A stretch of 64,000 bases of DNA from an uncultured Desulfuromonas sp. (GCF_963666745.1 NZ_OY762961.1:3655274-3719273); one strand, 5' to 3'; positions 1 to 11,037 are shown, counted from the stretch's first letter. The notes: generated from the letters alone by a model not told the origin. A program made the numbers and translations.

Positions 1-70
1 AAGCCCACGTCACGTGCGTACCAAGTAGCATAAACGGATGGGCTTTTGGGCGCAGACTGTTCTTATCAAA

Positions 71-103
71 TAGAAAAGGCCCCGCATTGCGGAGCCTTTT
101 CTA
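71..103. terminator. Bidirectional hairpin terminator downstream of the DnaJ-type gene
   Basis: A near-perfect inverted repeat (left arm 71-85, right arm 89-103, one G-T mismatch) has A-rich and T-rich flanks, so it can terminate in either direction. It lies about 20 bases beyond the stop of the minus-strand co-chaperone gene. The first 70 bases hold only a 7-bp inverted repeat (AAGCCCA/TGGGCTT) with a long loop and no recognisable gene. Confidence 0.75.
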
Positions 104-123
104 TCGAAATCTGAACGTATCCG

Positions 124-1026
124 TTAAAGTCCCTGCTTCTGCAACTCCTCCAACAACGCCTTCTGTTCATCCGTCAGTTGCTTAGGCACTTTCACGGTCA
201 CTTGGGCATAAAGATCCCCGGCGGCATGTTTGCCATGCGCAGGCACACCATGCCCTCGCAGACGGATGCGACTGCCGTTGGTGGTGCCCGCCGGAATTTT
301 GATCCGCTTTTCCCCTTCGAGGGTCGGAACCGCTGCACTGGTGCCGAGACAGGCACCACTGAACGGTACCGGAACCTGCACCTGCAGATCATTGCCGTCA
401 CGGGTGAAATGAGGGTCTTTGTCAACGGTGATCTCTAACAACAGATCGCCGGATTTTCCGCCGGTGGGGCTGGGGCCGCCTTTCCCGGCGACACGCAGCT
501 TCTGTCCGGTCTCAATACCGGGTGGAATGCGCACCTGAATCTGTTCGTTGTGACCGTCGTGGCTGTAGTTGACCATCCGCTCTCCGCCGCTGATTGCCTG
601 ACGGAATGGCAGATTGAGGCGCATGATATAATCCTGGCCCTTCATTTGCTGAGGGCGGCCCTGGTGAAAGGCCGAACGTCGGCCGCGGCCTCCGCCCATG
701 CCGCCAAACAGCTGACTGAAGATGTCGTCGCCGCCCATGCCGAACTCGCGGAAAATGTCGCCGAAATCGGCGCCGCGGAAAATATCTTCTTGAGAATAGC
801 GCTGATGGAATCCTGAGTCGCCGAACTGGTCGTACTGTCTTTTTTTCTCCGCATCACTGAGAACGGCGTAAGCCTCGCTGATCTCTTTGAATTTTTCCTC
901 AGCCTGCTTGTCTCCCGGATTTTTATCGGGATGGTATTTAACGGCGAGCTTGCGATAGGCTTTTTTAATCTCCTGCTCTGAAGCCTGTTTGGTCACGCCG
1001 AGAGTTGCATAATAATCTTTTGCCAT
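124..1026 (-). CDS. DnaJ C-terminal-domain co-chaperone (CbpA type)
   Basis: This is a 300-residue class-II (type B) Hsp40. Residues 1-70 form the J domain with the HPD motif at 32-34, which stimulates DnaK ATPase. A Gly/Phe-rich linker (about 75-135) follows, then two C-terminal substrate-binding beta domains. There is no CxxCxGxG zinc finger, which separates it from DnaJ proper and fits CbpA/DjlA-like helpers acting in the cytoplasm. The start at 1026 is preferred because the J domain begins there; the open frame runs 76 codons further upstream without family resemblance. It diverges from the heme biosynthesis gene at 1276. Family assignment is firm; the specific partner DnaK is inferred. 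Confidence 0.93.
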   Translation of the reverse strand: MAKDYYATLGVTKQASEQEIKKAYRKLAVKYHPDKNPGDKQAEEKFKEISEAYAVLSDAEKKRQYDQFGDSGFHQRYSQEDIFRGADFGDIFREFGMGGDDIFSQLFGGMGGGRGRRSAFHQGRPQQMKGQDYIMRLNLPFRQAISGGERMVNYSHDGHNEQIQVRIPPGIETGQKLRVAGKGGPSPTGGKSGDLLLEITVDKDPHFTRDGNDLQVQVPVPFSGACLGTSAAVPTLEGEKRIKIPAGTTNGSRIRLRGHGVPAHGKHAAGDLYAQVTVKVPKQLTDEQKALLEELQKQGL

Positions 1027-1275
1027 GAAAACTCCTGTCTGCCGGACCTGTTTCCAGCGCAGTGTAATATAAGTCCGCGTTTCTGGATCGTCAAGGGGCG
1101 CACGGATTAACCGGCTTTTCTTCAGGGATTTTTGCCTTAATGGGTGGACATTATACGAGTTTTTAGACTTTTTTTCGTCAATTGATGCTATGATCATCGT
1201 CCGTAAAAATAAATTCATGTTGAAACGGGTTTTTGAACAGCATCTGTTTGACACACAACAAGGAGCGTTCAGTCA

Positions 1276-2676
1276 ATGTCACGAGTTGCCATTATTGGAG
1301 CCGGTGTTTCGGGTTTGGCTACGGCTTATGCTTTGGAGCAGGGCGCCGCCGCGCAAGGTCTTGAGCTGCAGATTACCGTAATCGAAAAGCAACCACGTAG
1401 TGGCGGTAAGATCTGGAGTCGGCACGAAGAGGGGTATTTGTGCGAATGGGGGCCTAACGGTTTTCTGGATAACAAGCCCGCCACACTGGATCTGTGTAAA
1501 GCTCTGACCATTGACAACACATTGCTGCGCTCCAATGACAATGCCCGCAAACGGTTTATTTTCAGTGACAATACCCTGCATCGCCTGCCGGAAAATGGTC
1601 CGATGTTTCTCGGTTCCAAGCTGATCAGCTGGCCGGGTAAATTTCGTCTGGCCGGTGAGATGTTTGTCCCGGCCAAGAAAGATGATCGTGATGAGACTCT
1701 GGCAGAGTTCGGCCGCCGCCGTCTTGGTGCCGAAGCGTTGGACAAACTGATTGCGCCGATGGGCGGTGGGATCTTTGCCGGAGATCCGGAAACCATGAGC
1801 CTGAAAAGTTGTTTTCCACGTATTGCCCAGTTGGAACAGGAATACGGTGGCTTGCTCAAGGCGATGATCAAACTGGCACGGAAGAAAAAAGCGGAACGCA
1901 AAGCCGGTAAACAAGTCGCGACGGCAGCCGGTCCCGGTGGGGTGTTGACGTCGTTCAATGGCGGTATTCAGGAACTGACCGATGCGTTGCAGGCGGCGTT
2001 AACCGCTGAAATTCGCTTTGAAGTCGCTGTGGAGAGCATGGACTATTTTGATAATTATGTTCTTGGTCTTAGTGACGGCAGTCAGCTGGATGCGGATGTG
2101 GTCATCAGTGCCGCTCCAGCCTATGCGTTGTCGGGGATGTTAAAGAAAATGAACAGTGCGGCTGCGAAACTGCTGGCACAAATTCCCTATGCGCCGATGA
2201 ATGTTGCCTGTTTTGGCTACAATCGTGCCGATCTTGCCTGTGACCTGAACGGTTTCGGTTATTTGATTCCTAAAAAAGAGGGCTGTTCCGTGCTCGGCAC
2301 GTTGTGGGATTCGAGCATTTTCCCCCATCGTGCTCCCAAGGATAAAGTTCTGCTGCGTTCCATGATGGGCGGGGCCACCCGTCCGCAGGCTATTGGCCTG
2401 ACCGATGATCAGGTGCTGGCGTTGGTGCAGGCGGATCTTGAGAGAATTATGGGGATCAAGGCGACTCCGGAGATGGTGCGTATTTTCCGCCACGAACAGG
2501 CGATTCCCCAGTACGTCTCCGGTCATGCCGCTCTGGTGACACAAATTCGCCGCGAGCTTGAAAGTGTCCCCCATTTCTACCTGACCGGTAATGCTTATGA
2601 AGGGATTGGCCTCAATGATTGCGTGGCCAATGCCAACAAGACGGCTACTGCGGTTCTTAGCGGACTGGCAAACTGA
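1276..2676 (+). CDS. hemG: Protoporphyrinogen oxidase (HemG/HemY type)
   Basis: FAD-dependent oxidase of 466 residues that aromatises protoporphyrinogen IX to protoporphyrin IX, the penultimate step of heme synthesis. The N-terminus carries the dinucleotide-binding GAGVSG motif (residues 8-13), and a glutamate-rich stretch follows the second beta strand. The C-terminal segment near 440-460 (GNAYEGIGLNDC) matches the conserved FAD-contacting tail of the family. An AAGGAG ribosome site at 1260-1265 fixes the start. The gene stands alone between two transcription boundaries. In an anaerobe the electron acceptor is presumably the quinone pool rather than oxygen (inference). Demand for heme here is obvious from the many cytochromes in the window. 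Confidence 0.92.
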   Translation: MSRVAIIGAGVSGLATAYALEQGAAAQGLELQITVIEKQPRSGGKIWSRHEEGYLCEWGPNGFLDNKPATLDLCKALTIDNTLLRSNDNARKRFIFSDNTLHRLPENGPMFLGSKLISWPGKFRLAGEMFVPAKKDDRDETLAEFGRRRLGAEALDKLIAPMGGGIFAGDPETMSLKSCFPRIAQLEQEYGGLLKAMIKLARKKKAERKAGKQVATAAGPGGVLTSFNGGIQELTDALQAALTAEIRFEVAVESMDYFDNYVLGLSDGSQLDADVVISAAPAYALSGMLKKMNSAAAKLLAQIPYAPMNVACFGYNRADLACDLNGFGYLIPKKEGCSVLGTLWDSSIFPHRAPKDKVLLRSMMGGATRPQAIGLTDDQVLALVQADLERIMGIKATPEMVRIFRHEQAIPQYVSGHAALVTQIRRELESVPHFYLTGNAYEGIGLNDCVANANKTATAVLSGLAN

Positions 2677-2716
2677 TTTATTTGTTGTCTTGATACGCCA
2701 TAAAATACCATAAATG

Positions 2717-2749
2717 AAGAAGGCCCTGCTGAATAAGCAGGGCCTTCTT
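2717..2749. terminator. Bidirectional hairpin terminator between hemG and the chemoreceptor gene
   Basis: A perfect 14-bp inverted repeat (2717-2730 and 2736-2749) with a 5-base loop lies between two convergent genes. A- and T-rich ends on both sides make it usable from either strand. Confidence 0.85.
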
Positions 2750-2775
2750 TATTGCGTAAAGAATCAATGTGAGGG

Positions 2776-4977
2776 TCAGTATTTACCAAAATCGTCATCA
2801 TCAAGGCTGATCTGGACATTGCTGTCACCACCGCCGCCCCAGTTGTCATCAAGATCAAAATCGTCAGATGGCGCTGGTGCAGGCTTCGGAGCCGGAGCGC
2901 TGATGGCCCGCTGCTTGGCAACTTTTGGTGGCGCTGAAAACATCTCATCAGACATGCTGAAACCCCTACCGCCCTGACGCAGGGAGAAGCGACTGAGCAG
3001 ATGTTGTAAGGTATCTGCCTGGCTGCGCAGCTCTTCAGCGGCCGCCGCAGTTTCTTCAGCACAGGCTGTATTTTGCTGGGTCACATCGTCAATCTGAGAG
3101 ACGCCAATGGTGATCTGTGAGATCCCCTGGGCCTGCTCGGTACTGGCACGGGCGATTTGAGAGACGAGTGTTGTGGCTTCGGTCACACCGGAAACAATTT
3201 TTTCCAGTGAGTCCGCAGTTTTCTTGGCAATGTCCGCACCGGCTTCAGCCTTGGCCACGGAGCCTTCGATCAGCTCCGTGGTCTCCTGAGCGGCTTTGGC
3301 GCTTCGTGCTGCCAGATTGCGAACCTCTTCTGCAACAACGGCGAAACCCTTACCATGTTGACCCGCGCGCGCGGCTTCGACCGCAGCGTTGAGGGCCAGC
3401 AGGTTGGTTTGGAAGGCGATCTCATCGATCACCTTGATGATTTTAGAGATGTTCTGGCTGGCTTCGTTAATGTCGGCCATGGCATTGTTCATGGAACCCA
3501 TCTGGTTGCGGCCCTGTTCGGCATTTCTTTGCACCTGTTCCGTGAGCTTGCTGGCATCATTAGCAGAGTCGGCATTTTGGGTGGTCTGGCTGGAGAGCTC
3601 CTGCAGAGAGCTGCTGATCTCTTCAAGGGAGCTGGCCTGCTCGGTGGCCCCCTGAGACAGCGCCTGACTCGAATCAGACACCTGGCTGGAACCGGAATTG
3701 ATCTGCTCGCCGGCCATCTGGACTTCGAGCATGATGTTATTCATATCGTCACCCAGTTTTTTCAGAGCGGTACGCAGCCGGTCCTGCTCATCGTGTGGAT
3801 GCACATCAAAGTTGAGATTCCCCGAAGCGAGTCGATTCAGGGGTTCAACCACTTCGCTGTCCAGGCTGGCGGCAAATCGGTCCATGGTTTTTGCCAGCTG
3901 ACCAATTTCATCTTCGCGATCAAGGTTGAGTCGCGTGTGAAGGTGGCCATTCTCCAGAGCGTCAATCATCTCCACGGTGCGCGTTAATGGTATGGAGATG
4001 CCGCGAGAAATGCGGATGGCCAGAAGAAGTCCGATGATCACGGACAGGGCGCTGATGGCAATGAGGAGTATGTTTGCCTGGGAGAGACTCTCTTCACTAT
4101 CTGTTTTGATTGCTGTCAGGGCAGCGAGGCAGGCTTCACGGGCGTTGACGGCAGATTGGGACATCTCCTCGTTGAGTTTTTCCTGCTGGGCCATTTGGTC
4201 GGCATGTCCCTCAAAGTTCTGTTGATACTTGAGAATCTGTGTGCGCGCCTGCCGGGTCATGGCGACATTATCCTGATCGTCAAAACTGTCTTCAAGACGT
4301 TGTGCCAGCGTCAGCATGTTATTGATGCTTTTACGGGCACGCTCAAGAAATGTTTCGTCACGGGAGATGATGTGTTCTTTTTCAAACTTGCGGGCATTGA
4401 GAAACAGCAGGCTGATGGTCTGGGTGTAGCCGAGTTGCTCCATGACGTAGGCCAGGTCATCCTGATAGTCGTCCGCGTCACTGTATTGGTCCCGTGAGGT
4501 GATGGTTTCATCGAGGATATCATTGAGCTCTGATTCGAGCTTTTTGATTTCTTTAAATGCATCGTTGGAACTGTCTTTCATCTGTTCCATGCTTTGTTCG
4601 CGTAAGACACTGATGCGTACAAAATCATTGAATGCGGTCAGGTAGCTGCTGGCATCAGACAACGCCTGGGACACTTTATTCTGGGTTTCTTTATCTTTTA
4701 ACGACGTTTTGAGGGTGGCCCCCTGATTTTGAAGCTGACTCAGGGTGTTGCGAAGCGCCTCGGCTTCGTTTTTGTTTGACGTCAAGGCAAAACGCTGCTC
4801 ATGAATTCGTGCCGTGTTGAACAGGGTGAGAATGTCATTGACGGATTGCACGTGATCCATGTTGCCGCTAATGGTGTCCATTCCCGATTTGCCGACTCGG
4901 CCAACGATCATGGTCAAAACCAGCAGACAGATGAATGACAGCAACAGTTTGCGGCCGATACGCATCGATTTAAGCAT
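2776..4977 (-). CDS. Methyl-accepting chemotaxis protein
   Basis: Membrane chemoreceptor of 733 residues. A first membrane helix (about 10-28) is followed by a long, almost entirely helical periplasmic sensor (30-300, helical-bimodular-like in length), a second membrane helix (301-322), a HAMP domain (323-375) and the cytoplasmic signalling hairpin. The conserved hairpin tip that contacts CheA/CheW is at about 519-540. The tail after residue 690 is low-complexity, Pro/Ala- and Asp-rich, and lacks an obvious CheR/CheB pentapeptide. The start at 4977 is supported by a GGAGG about 6 bases upstream; an in-frame ATG at 4998 is less likely. The ligand cannot be told from the sequence. Confidence 0.93.
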   Translation of the reverse strand: MLKSMRIGRKLLLSFICLLVLTMIVGRVGKSGMDTISGNMDHVQSVNDILTLFNTARIHEQRFALTSNKNEAEALRNTLSQLQNQGATLKTSLKDKETQNKVSQALSDASSYLTAFNDFVRISVLREQSMEQMKDSSNDAFKEIKKLESELNDILDETITSRDQYSDADDYQDDLAYVMEQLGYTQTISLLFLNARKFEKEHIISRDETFLERARKSINNMLTLAQRLEDSFDDQDNVAMTRQARTQILKYQQNFEGHADQMAQQEKLNEEMSQSAVNAREACLAALTAIKTDSEESLSQANILLIAISALSVIIGLLLAIRISRGISIPLTRTVEMIDALENGHLHTRLNLDREDEIGQLAKTMDRFAASLDSEVVEPLNRLASGNLNFDVHPHDEQDRLRTALKKLGDDMNNIMLEVQMAGEQINSGSSQVSDSSQALSQGATEQASSLEEISSSLQELSSQTTQNADSANDASKLTEQVQRNAEQGRNQMGSMNNAMADINEASQNISKIIKVIDEIAFQTNLLALNAAVEAARAGQHGKGFAVVAEEVRNLAARSAKAAQETTELIEGSVAKAEAGADIAKKTADSLEKIVSGVTEATTLVSQIARASTEQAQGISQITIGVSQIDDVTQQNTACAEETAAAAEELRSQADTLQHLLSRFSLRQGGRGFSMSDEMFSAPPKVAKQRAISAPAPKPAPAPSDDFDLDDNWGGGGDSNVQISLDDDDFGKY

Positions 4978-5194
4978 GAAGAGCCTCCAGATTAACATTC
5001 AGGTCAGGTGTTAATGAATTAACGTGTGACTGCCTTTATTGCAATATAGTGCGCATAACAAATGGTGACGTGTGAAAATGTTGACCCCCTGCAGTTCTTG
5101 AGGTATTTTGCCACGGAATTTCATACCATAAGATTAGAATACTGATTCGATTAGAACTTGTAAACAGCAATCCTGGCCAACCTCGGGTTTAATT

Positions 5195-6781
5195 ATGCAA
5201 AAACATTACCAGAAAGAAGTGGATAAGCGGCGCACCTTCGGCATTATTAGTCACCCTGATGCCGGTAAGACCACATTGACGGAAAAATTGCTGCTTTACG
5301 GTGGGGCGATTCAGATGGCTGGTGCCGTCAAAGCACGTAAGGCATCACGTCATGCCACCAGTGACTGGATGGCCATGGAGCAGGAGCGTGGTATTTCCGT
5401 GACCTCGTCGGTGATGAAGTTCAACTATCGCGATTACGAGGTTAATCTGCTTGATACACCCGGTCACCAGGATTTTTCTGAAGATACCTACCGGGTACTG
5501 ACCGCCGTGGACAGCGCTCTGATGGTGATTGACAGTGCAAAGGGGGTCGAGACGCAGACTCGCAAGCTCATGGAGGTCTGTCGGATGCGCAATACGCCGA
5601 TTCTGACCTTTGTCAATAAGCTTGACCGTGAAGGCATGTCGCCGTTGGATATTCTTGGCGATATCGAGGAGACGCTGCAGATCGAATGCGCACCACTGAC
5701 GTGGCCTATTGGAATGGGCAAACGTTTCAGAGGCACCTACAGCCTGTATAAAAAGCAGCTGCATCTGTTCTCAGCGCAGGAAAATGAGCGGGTGAGCCGG
5801 GGAATCATTATTGATGATGTTAATGATCCGAAACTCGATGAATTGCTCGGCAGCCAGGCGAATGAATTGCGTGAAGATATTGAGCTGCTTGAAGGAGCGG
5901 CCAATCCGTTCAATCTGGAAGATTATTTGAAGGGCAATCAGACACCGGTATTTTTCGGCAGTGCCATCAACAACTTCGGTGTCCAGGAGATGTTGGATGC
6001 CTTTGTTGAGTTGGCACCGTCACCGATACCGCGGCAGACGACGACGCGAGAAGTCTCTCCCTATGAAGAGGATTTCAGCGGTTTTGTCTTTAAGATTCAG
6101 GCCAATATGGACCCGGCGCACCGTGACCGCATTGCTTTTCTACGCATCTGCTCCGGTCAGTTCAAGCGCGGTATGAAGCTGAAACATCATCGCATCGGTA
6201 AAGATGTGGCGATTGCCAATGCGACCATTTTTATGGCGCAGGATCGCAGCCATGTTGAAGAGGCCTATGCCGGTGATATTATTGGTCTCCATAATCATGG
6301 AACCATTAAAATCGGTGATACGTTTACCGTGAAGGAACCGCTCAAGTTTGTCGGCATTCCCAGTTTTGCCCCGGAACATTTCCGCCGTGTCCGTTTGAAA
6401 AACCCGCTGAAAACCAAACAGCTCGACAAAGGCCTCACCCAGTTGGCCGAGGAAGGGGCCGTGCAACTGTTTCGTCCGTTACTTGGCAGTGATTATATCC
6501 TTGGTGCCGTTGGTGTCCTCCAGTTTGACGTGATCATGTCTCGATTACAGGCGGAATACAGTGTTGATGCGGTCTATGAAGGGGTGGAATACGCCACGGC
6601 TCGCTGGGTGACCTGCGATGATAAAAAGAAGATGGATGAGTTCGAAAAGAAAAATCGTGGCCAATTGGCCCGGGATGCCGAGGGTAATTTGTCTTTTCTC
6701 GCCTCAAGTGAATGGCGGTTACAGCATACCATCGAGCAGTGGCCGGATATTATCTTCCATAAAACTCGCGAGCATTGCTAA
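5195..6781 (+). CDS. prfC: Peptide chain release factor 3
   Basis: Translational GTPase RF3, 528 residues, which removes RF1/RF2 from the ribosome after peptide release. The G1 loop (SHPDAGKTT, about 19-27), the switch-I region rich in [11 protein letters not shown], the G3 motif DTPGHQDF and the G4 motif NKLD are all present, followed by domains II and III typical of RF3 rather than EF-G. The length equals that of the E. coli protein. It is monocistronic, with divergent and convergent neighbours, and nothing about it is odd. Confidence 0.96.
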   Translation: MQKHYQKEVDKRRTFGIISHPDAGKTTLTEKLLLYGGAIQMAGAVKARKASRHATSDWMAMEQERGISVTSSVMKFNYRDYEVNLLDTPGHQDFSEDTYRVLTAVDSALMVIDSAKGVETQTRKLMEVCRMRNTPILTFVNKLDREGMSPLDILGDIEETLQIECAPLTWPIGMGKRFRGTYSLYKKQLHLFSAQENERVSRGIIIDDVNDPKLDELLGSQANELREDIELLEGAANPFNLEDYLKGNQTPVFFGSAINNFGVQEMLDAFVELAPSPIPRQTTTREVSPYEEDFSGFVFKIQANMDPAHRDRIAFLRICSGQFKRGMKLKHHRIGKDVAIANATIFMAQDRSHVEEAYAGDIIGLHNHGTIKIGDTFTVKEPLKFVGIPSFAPEHFRRVRLKNPLKTKQLDKGLTQLAEEGAVQLFRPLLGSDYILGAVGVLQFDVIMSRLQAEYSVDAVYEGVEYATARWVTCDDKKKMDEFEKKNRGQLARDAEGNLSFLASSEWRLQHTIEQWPDIIFHKTREHC

Positions 6782-6810
6782 CCAGCCACTCTTTACTGCA
6801 CAGAAACGAC

Positions 6811-6848
6811 GATCACACCTGTTGCGTTGGCCGCCGACAGGTGTGATC
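6811..6848. terminator. Inverted repeat between convergent prfC and histidine kinase genes
   Basis: Twelve-base arms (6811-6822 and 6837-6848) pair perfectly around a 14-base loop. There is no strong T-run, so it may be a weak or Rho-assisted bidirectional terminator. Confidence 0.55.
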
Positions 6849-6860
6849 GGGACGACTGTC

Positions 6861-8963
6861 TCAGCTTTCCTCTTTGTTCTTTTGCTCTTGCCGACCATTG
6901 ATCGGCAGCTCGACAAAAAAGGTGCTGCCTTTACCGAGGGCACTTTCTACCCACACCCGCCCCTGATGGGCGTTGACAATCTCCTGAACCAATGTTAGAC
7001 CGAGGCCAAGACCGCCAGGGATGCGCCGGTCGCTGTCATCGACACGATAGAAGCGATTGAAAATCTTTTCCTGATCTTGGGGTGGGATGCCAATGCCTTC
7101 ATCCTTGATCCAGATAAACACATGATCCTGGCTGATGCGCAAGGACATAGTAATCGTACCGCCATCGGGAGAATATTTGACGGCGTTGGAGAGGATATTT
7201 TTAAACACCTGCTGCAGGCGTTTACCATCACCAATAATGCTCGGCAAACTGCCGGGGCTGTTAAAGACCAGCTGGTGACGATCAGAAACCATGCGGAACA
7301 GGTTGACGGTATCCTGCAGAATCTCTTCAAGATTGATCGGGGCAAAATGATAGGGCACCAGCGCTGACTGCAGCCGTTGCAAATCGAGAAAGTCGTTCAT
7401 CAGCTCCTGAAGGCGCTCCATCTCTTTCTGAATCGTTAGGAAGTAACTGTGGCGCTCTTCGGCCGTTGTTTCGTTATTCTGCATAAATTCGACAAAGCCC
7501 ATGATGGCTGTGAGCGGCGTGCGGATTTCATGGCTGACAGCAGCAACCGTTTCGCTTTTGAGCTTTTCGATGCGTGTTTGCTCCGTGATGTCGTGAACCA
7601 GTTGGACGACACCGAGAAGTTCGCCATGGTGCAGCAAGGGTGTCATCGTGATGCGGAAAAACGAGTTGGTGACTTCATCATGATAGATCTGCTGAGTTGC
7701 TTTTCGATCTATGAGGGCCTGTTCCATCAGAGGCGACGGATAACCGGAAACCGGCACCAGGTTTTTGCGTTGCGGACTGTCTTTAAGCGCGGAGCCGTAA
7801 CTGTTGCTGATACGGCGGGCGGCCAGGTTCTGCTTGCGAATATTTCCTTTGGGATCAAGGATGGTAATGGCATCCGTGATCGATTCAAAGGTGATCGACC
7901 ATTCGTGTTCATTGGCAAGGAGATCCTGTTCGGCATGTTGCCGTTCGGTAATCTCCTGCTGCAGTGATTTATTGATTTTTTCCAGTTCGCCGGAATGGAT
8001 CATGACCTGACGTGTCATGGGGCGCAACATGACATACATGCCGATACCACCGAGGAAGGTGAGGCCGAAAGCAATGGCAATAACCGGCAGCAGTTTGATC
8101 CATAACGTTTTGTAAAAACTGTCCTGATTGACCATCGTGATCAGTACCCAGTCCATCTCCGGCATCTGGGCGTAAGCGACAATCCGCCGGATCTGACCTT
8201 CCTGACTGGTGAATTCAAACAGGCCGCTGTGAGAGGAGATGGATTTGAGCCGTTTTCTCAAGGGTGGGCAGGAGCGTATCTGCTGCTGGGTTTCACGATC
8301 AAGTTGCTCGGGAAAGATGAGAACATCCAGATCAGGAATCCGTTCCCACAAAATTGTCACCCCTTTTGGTGTTGAAAAGGAACCGGTGAACACTTGGTTG
8401 GCCATCGGCGGGGCGAAAAGGATGATATCCGTGCCGAGCCAGTTGTTATCTTTGAGGATGGGTGTTTTAAGAATCAGTAAGGGACGTCCGTCGACCAGAA
8501 TCGGTCTGAGGAATGGACTTTCCGGGCTGGCGGAAATAGGATGCGTTTTTAGTTCATCAGGGACCATCAGGCCGATTTGTGCGGCGATCTGACCATCATT
8601 GCTCAATCGGGTGATGCCGACCGCTTCGGGGATGAAAACCAGCCCGTCTTTTAAAAACCGTTCAGTACTGCTTCTCAGGCTTTGCAGGGGTAACTCGTTG
8701 TCTTTATACTGTTCCAACAGGTCGCGGATGAAACTGCGGCTGGCCATCTGCTGACCCAGGCTTATGGTTCTGATCAGGTAGCTTTTGACGATCAGCTGTT
8801 TGTTTTCAACCTGTTCAAGAAGATTGGCTTTCCAGTTTTCTTTGAGTATGCTGTATTGCGAGGCAACGGTCAGACCGCCGATGGTGATGCAGATAACCAG
8901 CAGGCTTAAAACGACGTAAGCAATGAGTCGTTTGCGAAAGTGGCTGGTTTCACGAGTTTTCAT
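6861..8963 (-). CDS. Membrane sensor histidine kinase with periplasmic sensor and PAS domain
   Basis: Two-component sensor kinase of 700 residues. A membrane helix at about 12-33 and a second at 290-313 enclose a periplasmic domain of some 255 residues that resembles Cache-type sensors. A coiled coil (about 318-345), a PAS domain (350-460), the phospho-acceptor H-box with His478, and a C-terminal HATPase domain (N box with NILSNAVKYSPDGG, then DEGIGIP and GLGLGL) follow. No response regulator gene adjoins it, so it is an orphan here and its output is unknown. The ATG at 8963 has only a poor ribosome site, but the N-terminal helix supports it. Confidence 0.9.
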   Translation of the reverse strand: MKTRETSHFRKRLIAYVVLSLLVICITIGGLTVASQYSILKENWKANLLEQVENKQLIVKSYLIRTISLGQQMASRSFIRDLLEQYKDNELPLQSLRSSTERFLKDGLVFIPEAVGITRLSNDGQIAAQIGLMVPDELKTHPISASPESPFLRPILVDGRPLLILKTPILKDNNWLGTDIILFAPPMANQVFTGSFSTPKGVTILWERIPDLDVLIFPEQLDRETQQQIRSCPPLRKRLKSISSHSGLFEFTSQEGQIRRIVAYAQMPEMDWVLITMVNQDSFYKTLWIKLLPVIAIAFGLTFLGGIGMYVMLRPMTRQVMIHSGELEKINKSLQQEITERQHAEQDLLANEHEWSITFESITDAITILDPKGNIRKQNLAARRISNSYGSALKDSPQRKNLVPVSGYPSPLMEQALIDRKATQQIYHDEVTNSFFRITMTPLLHHGELLGVVQLVHDITEQTRIEKLKSETVAAVSHEIRTPLTAIMGFVEFMQNNETTAEERHSYFLTIQKEMERLQELMNDFLDLQRLQSALVPYHFAPINLEEILQDTVNLFRMVSDRHQLVFNSPGSLPSIIGDGKRLQQVFKNILSNAVKYSPDGGTITMSLRISQDHVFIWIKDEGIGIPPQDQEKIFNRFYRVDDSDRRIPGGLGLGLTLVQEIVNAHQGRVWVESALGKGSTFFVELPINGRQEQKNKEES

Positions 8964-9138
8964 GAATCTGTCCCGTTCGGTAAGGTAGTGATAATGTTTA
9001 ACCTAGCATTGAATAGGCAAAATGCAATAAAAAGTATCCAGAGGGACTCTTTTTTATTTTGTAAAATTAGCAACTTATAAATATGAGGTATGCCTTGGCT
9101 CCGTCCTGGGACCATTGAGGCAGGGAAGGTAAAAAATT

Positions 9139-10629
9139 ATGATGAATTTTTCTGTTCATACTGCGACCAGCTGGGAGCAGCCCGTTGATTGTCGTATTGT
9201 TGCCATGACCGAGCAAGGCTGGTCCTCATTGCCGGTTGATCCGCAAGCCCCTGAAGGTGCTTTGCTGCAGCGGGCGCGGGAGGATGGTGAATTCCTGGCG
9301 AAAAGCGGTCAGACGCTGTTATTGCATTGTGGTGATGGGCAGGCGCCGCGTCTCTTGGTCATGGGACTGGGTGATTCTGCGAAATTAACCGCACAAAGCT
9401 GGCGGCAGGCGGGCTCCCTCGCGGTATCGCTGTTGCGCAAGAAGAAGCTCTCACGCTATTTGTTTGAATGTGACACTTTCGGCTGTGATCCTCTTGCCGA
9501 GATTGCTGATGCCTTGCTTGATGGTGTCATGATGGAAGTGTATCGTTATACCCGGTACAAAAAGCCGGAAGAGTCCGAGCCGGAAGCGTTTTGCTGTGTG
9601 TTGAACGGGATCGATGATGAGGATCTTGCCGACGTTCAGTCGGCCGTAGCGCAGCGTGAGCAGATCAGTCGGGGGGTCTGGTTTGCCCGTGATCTGGTCA
9701 ATGAACCGAGTAATGTCAAAACACCGGAATATCTCGCTCAGCAGGCATGGATGATCGCCGACGAGACCGGGATCAAAGCAACGATTCTCGGTCCGACGGA
9801 GCTCAAGCGCCAGGGGTTTGGCGCACTGCTGGCTGTGGCTCAGGGAAGCATCTGTGAGCCGCGCCTGATCTGCCTCGACTATCGCGGCGGTAATGAAGAC
9901 GACGCACCGGTCGTTTTGGTGGGTAAAGGCGTGACCTTTGACAGTGGTGGAATCTCCCTGAAGCCCGGCGAAGGCATGGACATGATGAAGATGGATATGG
10001 CCGGGGGCGCGGCGGTTCTGGCGACGCTTTCGGTCGTTGCCCGTCTCAAGCTACCCCTCAATGTGGTCGGTGTGGTTCCGGCCGTGGAGAATATGCCCTC
10101 GGATCGGGCGACCCGACCTGGGGATATCGTGACCTCTCTGGCGGGAAAGACCATTGAAATTCTCAATACTGATGCCGAAGGGCGTCTGATCCTTGCCGAT
10201 GCCTTGACTTGGGCGGCACAGTTTAATCCGGATGTCATGATTGATCTGGCGACCTTGACTGGTGCGTGCATTATTGCTCTTGGGCACCACAGTAGTGCTG
10301 TAGTTGGTAATGATGAACCTTTGATTGCTGCGCTTCGCGAGGCCGGCGATGCTGTTGGCCAGCCGATCTGGCCGTTGCCTTTGTTAGATGGTTACCGTGA
10401 GCAGATCAAAAGTCAGGTTGCCGATGTGAAAAATATCGGCGGCCGACCCGCCGGGACGATTACTGCCGCGGCATTCCTCAATACCTTTACCGAAGAACAG
10501 CGTTGGGCGCATCTGGATATTGCCGGAACTGCCTGGGAAGAGAAGGGTAAACCGGGGCAGCCGGTCGGTGGAACCGGGGTTGGCGTGCGGGCTTTGGTGG
10601 AATTTTTGCAGAAGCGTTGCTCCGCCTGA
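9139..10629 (+). CDS. pepA: Leucyl aminopeptidase (M17)
   Basis: Cytosolic M17 aminopeptidase, 496 residues, which removes N-terminal residues from peptides using two metal ions. The C-terminal catalytic half carries the metal-binding GKGVTFDSGG and KMDMAGGAAV blocks and the family signature NTDAEGRL (about 348-355). The N-terminal third is the usual variable macrodomain-like segment. GGGAAGG about 10 bases upstream supports the first of two adjacent ATG codons. It appears monocistronic, ended by the hairpin at 10662. In some bacteria PepA also binds DNA at recombination sites; nothing in the sequence bears on that here. Confidence 0.95.
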   Translation: MMNFSVHTATSWEQPVDCRIVAMTEQGWSSLPVDPQAPEGALLQRAREDGEFLAKSGQTLLLHCGDGQAPRLLVMGLGDSAKLTAQSWRQAGSLAVSLLRKKKLSRYLFECDTFGCDPLAEIADALLDGVMMEVYRYTRYKKPEESEPEAFCCVLNGIDDEDLADVQSAVAQREQISRGVWFARDLVNEPSNVKTPEYLAQQAWMIADETGIKATILGPTELKRQGFGALLAVAQGSICEPRLICLDYRGGNEDDAPVVLVGKGVTFDSGGISLKPGEGMDMMKMDMAGGAAVLATLSVVARLKLPLNVVGVVPAVENMPSDRATRPGDIVTSLAGKTIEILNTDAEGRLILADALTWAAQFNPDVMIDLATLTGACIIALGHHSSAVVGNDEPLIAALREAGDAVGQPIWPLPLLDGYREQIKSQVADVKNIGGRPAGTITAAAFLNTFTEEQRWAHLDIAGTAWEEKGKPGQPVGGTGVGVRALVEFLQKRCSA

Positions 10630-10661
10630 TCAGAGCAGCTCTACTCGAAGACGTGTTAATA

Positions 10662-10695
10662 GTAAAGGCTGGTACCTGCAGGGACCAGCCTTTAC
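10662..10695. terminator. Bidirectional terminator after pepA
   Basis: Twelve-base perfect arms (10662-10673, 10684-10695) around a 10-base loop, followed by a short T-run on the plus strand. It sits between pepA and the convergent cytochrome gene ending at 10708. Confidence 0.8.
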
Positions 10696-10707
10696 GTTTT
10701 GAGCTTA

Positions 10708-11037
10708 TTATTCTCCCAACAGAGGACCGTGGGTTGGTTCGGCCGCCGTTGGCTGATGACAGTCGTGGCATTGCGTTGGCCCCGCTTGTCTGGTTTTGTG
10801 GCAACTGCGGCACAGCATGTGAAAGATTTTGGCGCGGCCAAAGGCGTTGTTTTTAGGATGGCAACGGCGGCAGCTTTCTGTTTTTGCATGATGGCAGGTC
10901 TGACACTGCACATACATCTTGTGCTCTTCGTGGTTGAAGCGCACCGTGCCCTGGCTACAGGTCAAGTCCAGAGCAAGGCTTTGTGTACTCCATAACAGGA
11001 TCACGATTCCAGACCACAGAAGATGTTCGATTTTCAT
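10708..11037 (-). CDS. Small periplasmic tetraheme c-type cytochrome (class III-like)
   Basis: A 109-residue secreted protein with a signal peptide (about 1-22) and four CXXCH heme motifs (CQTCH, CRRCH, CRSCH, CHDCH). The early FNHEEH segment supplies distal histidine ligands as in cytochromes c3/c7. Size and motif order suggest a tetraheme electron shuttle in the periplasm. Its ATG overlaps the stop of the peptide deformylase gene (ATGA, 11034-11037), so the two are translationally coupled. The partner is unknown; the tail after the fourth heme is short and hydrophilic. Confidence 0.88.
   Translation of the reverse strand: MKIEHLLWSGIVILLWSTQSLALDLTCSQGTVRFNHEEHKMYVQCQTCHHAKTESCRRCHPKNNAFGRAKIFHMLCRSCHKTRQAGPTQCHDCHQPTAAEPTHGPLLGE

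Noticed and set aside
1-60. tRNA or small RNA gene at the window start
   Set aside because: Only a short inverted repeat with a long loop is seen; there are no T-arm or anticodon features.
3355-3987. 210-codon plus-strand frame opposite the chemoreceptor gene
   Set aside because: It is a shadow of the heptad-repeat coding region and has no ribosome site.
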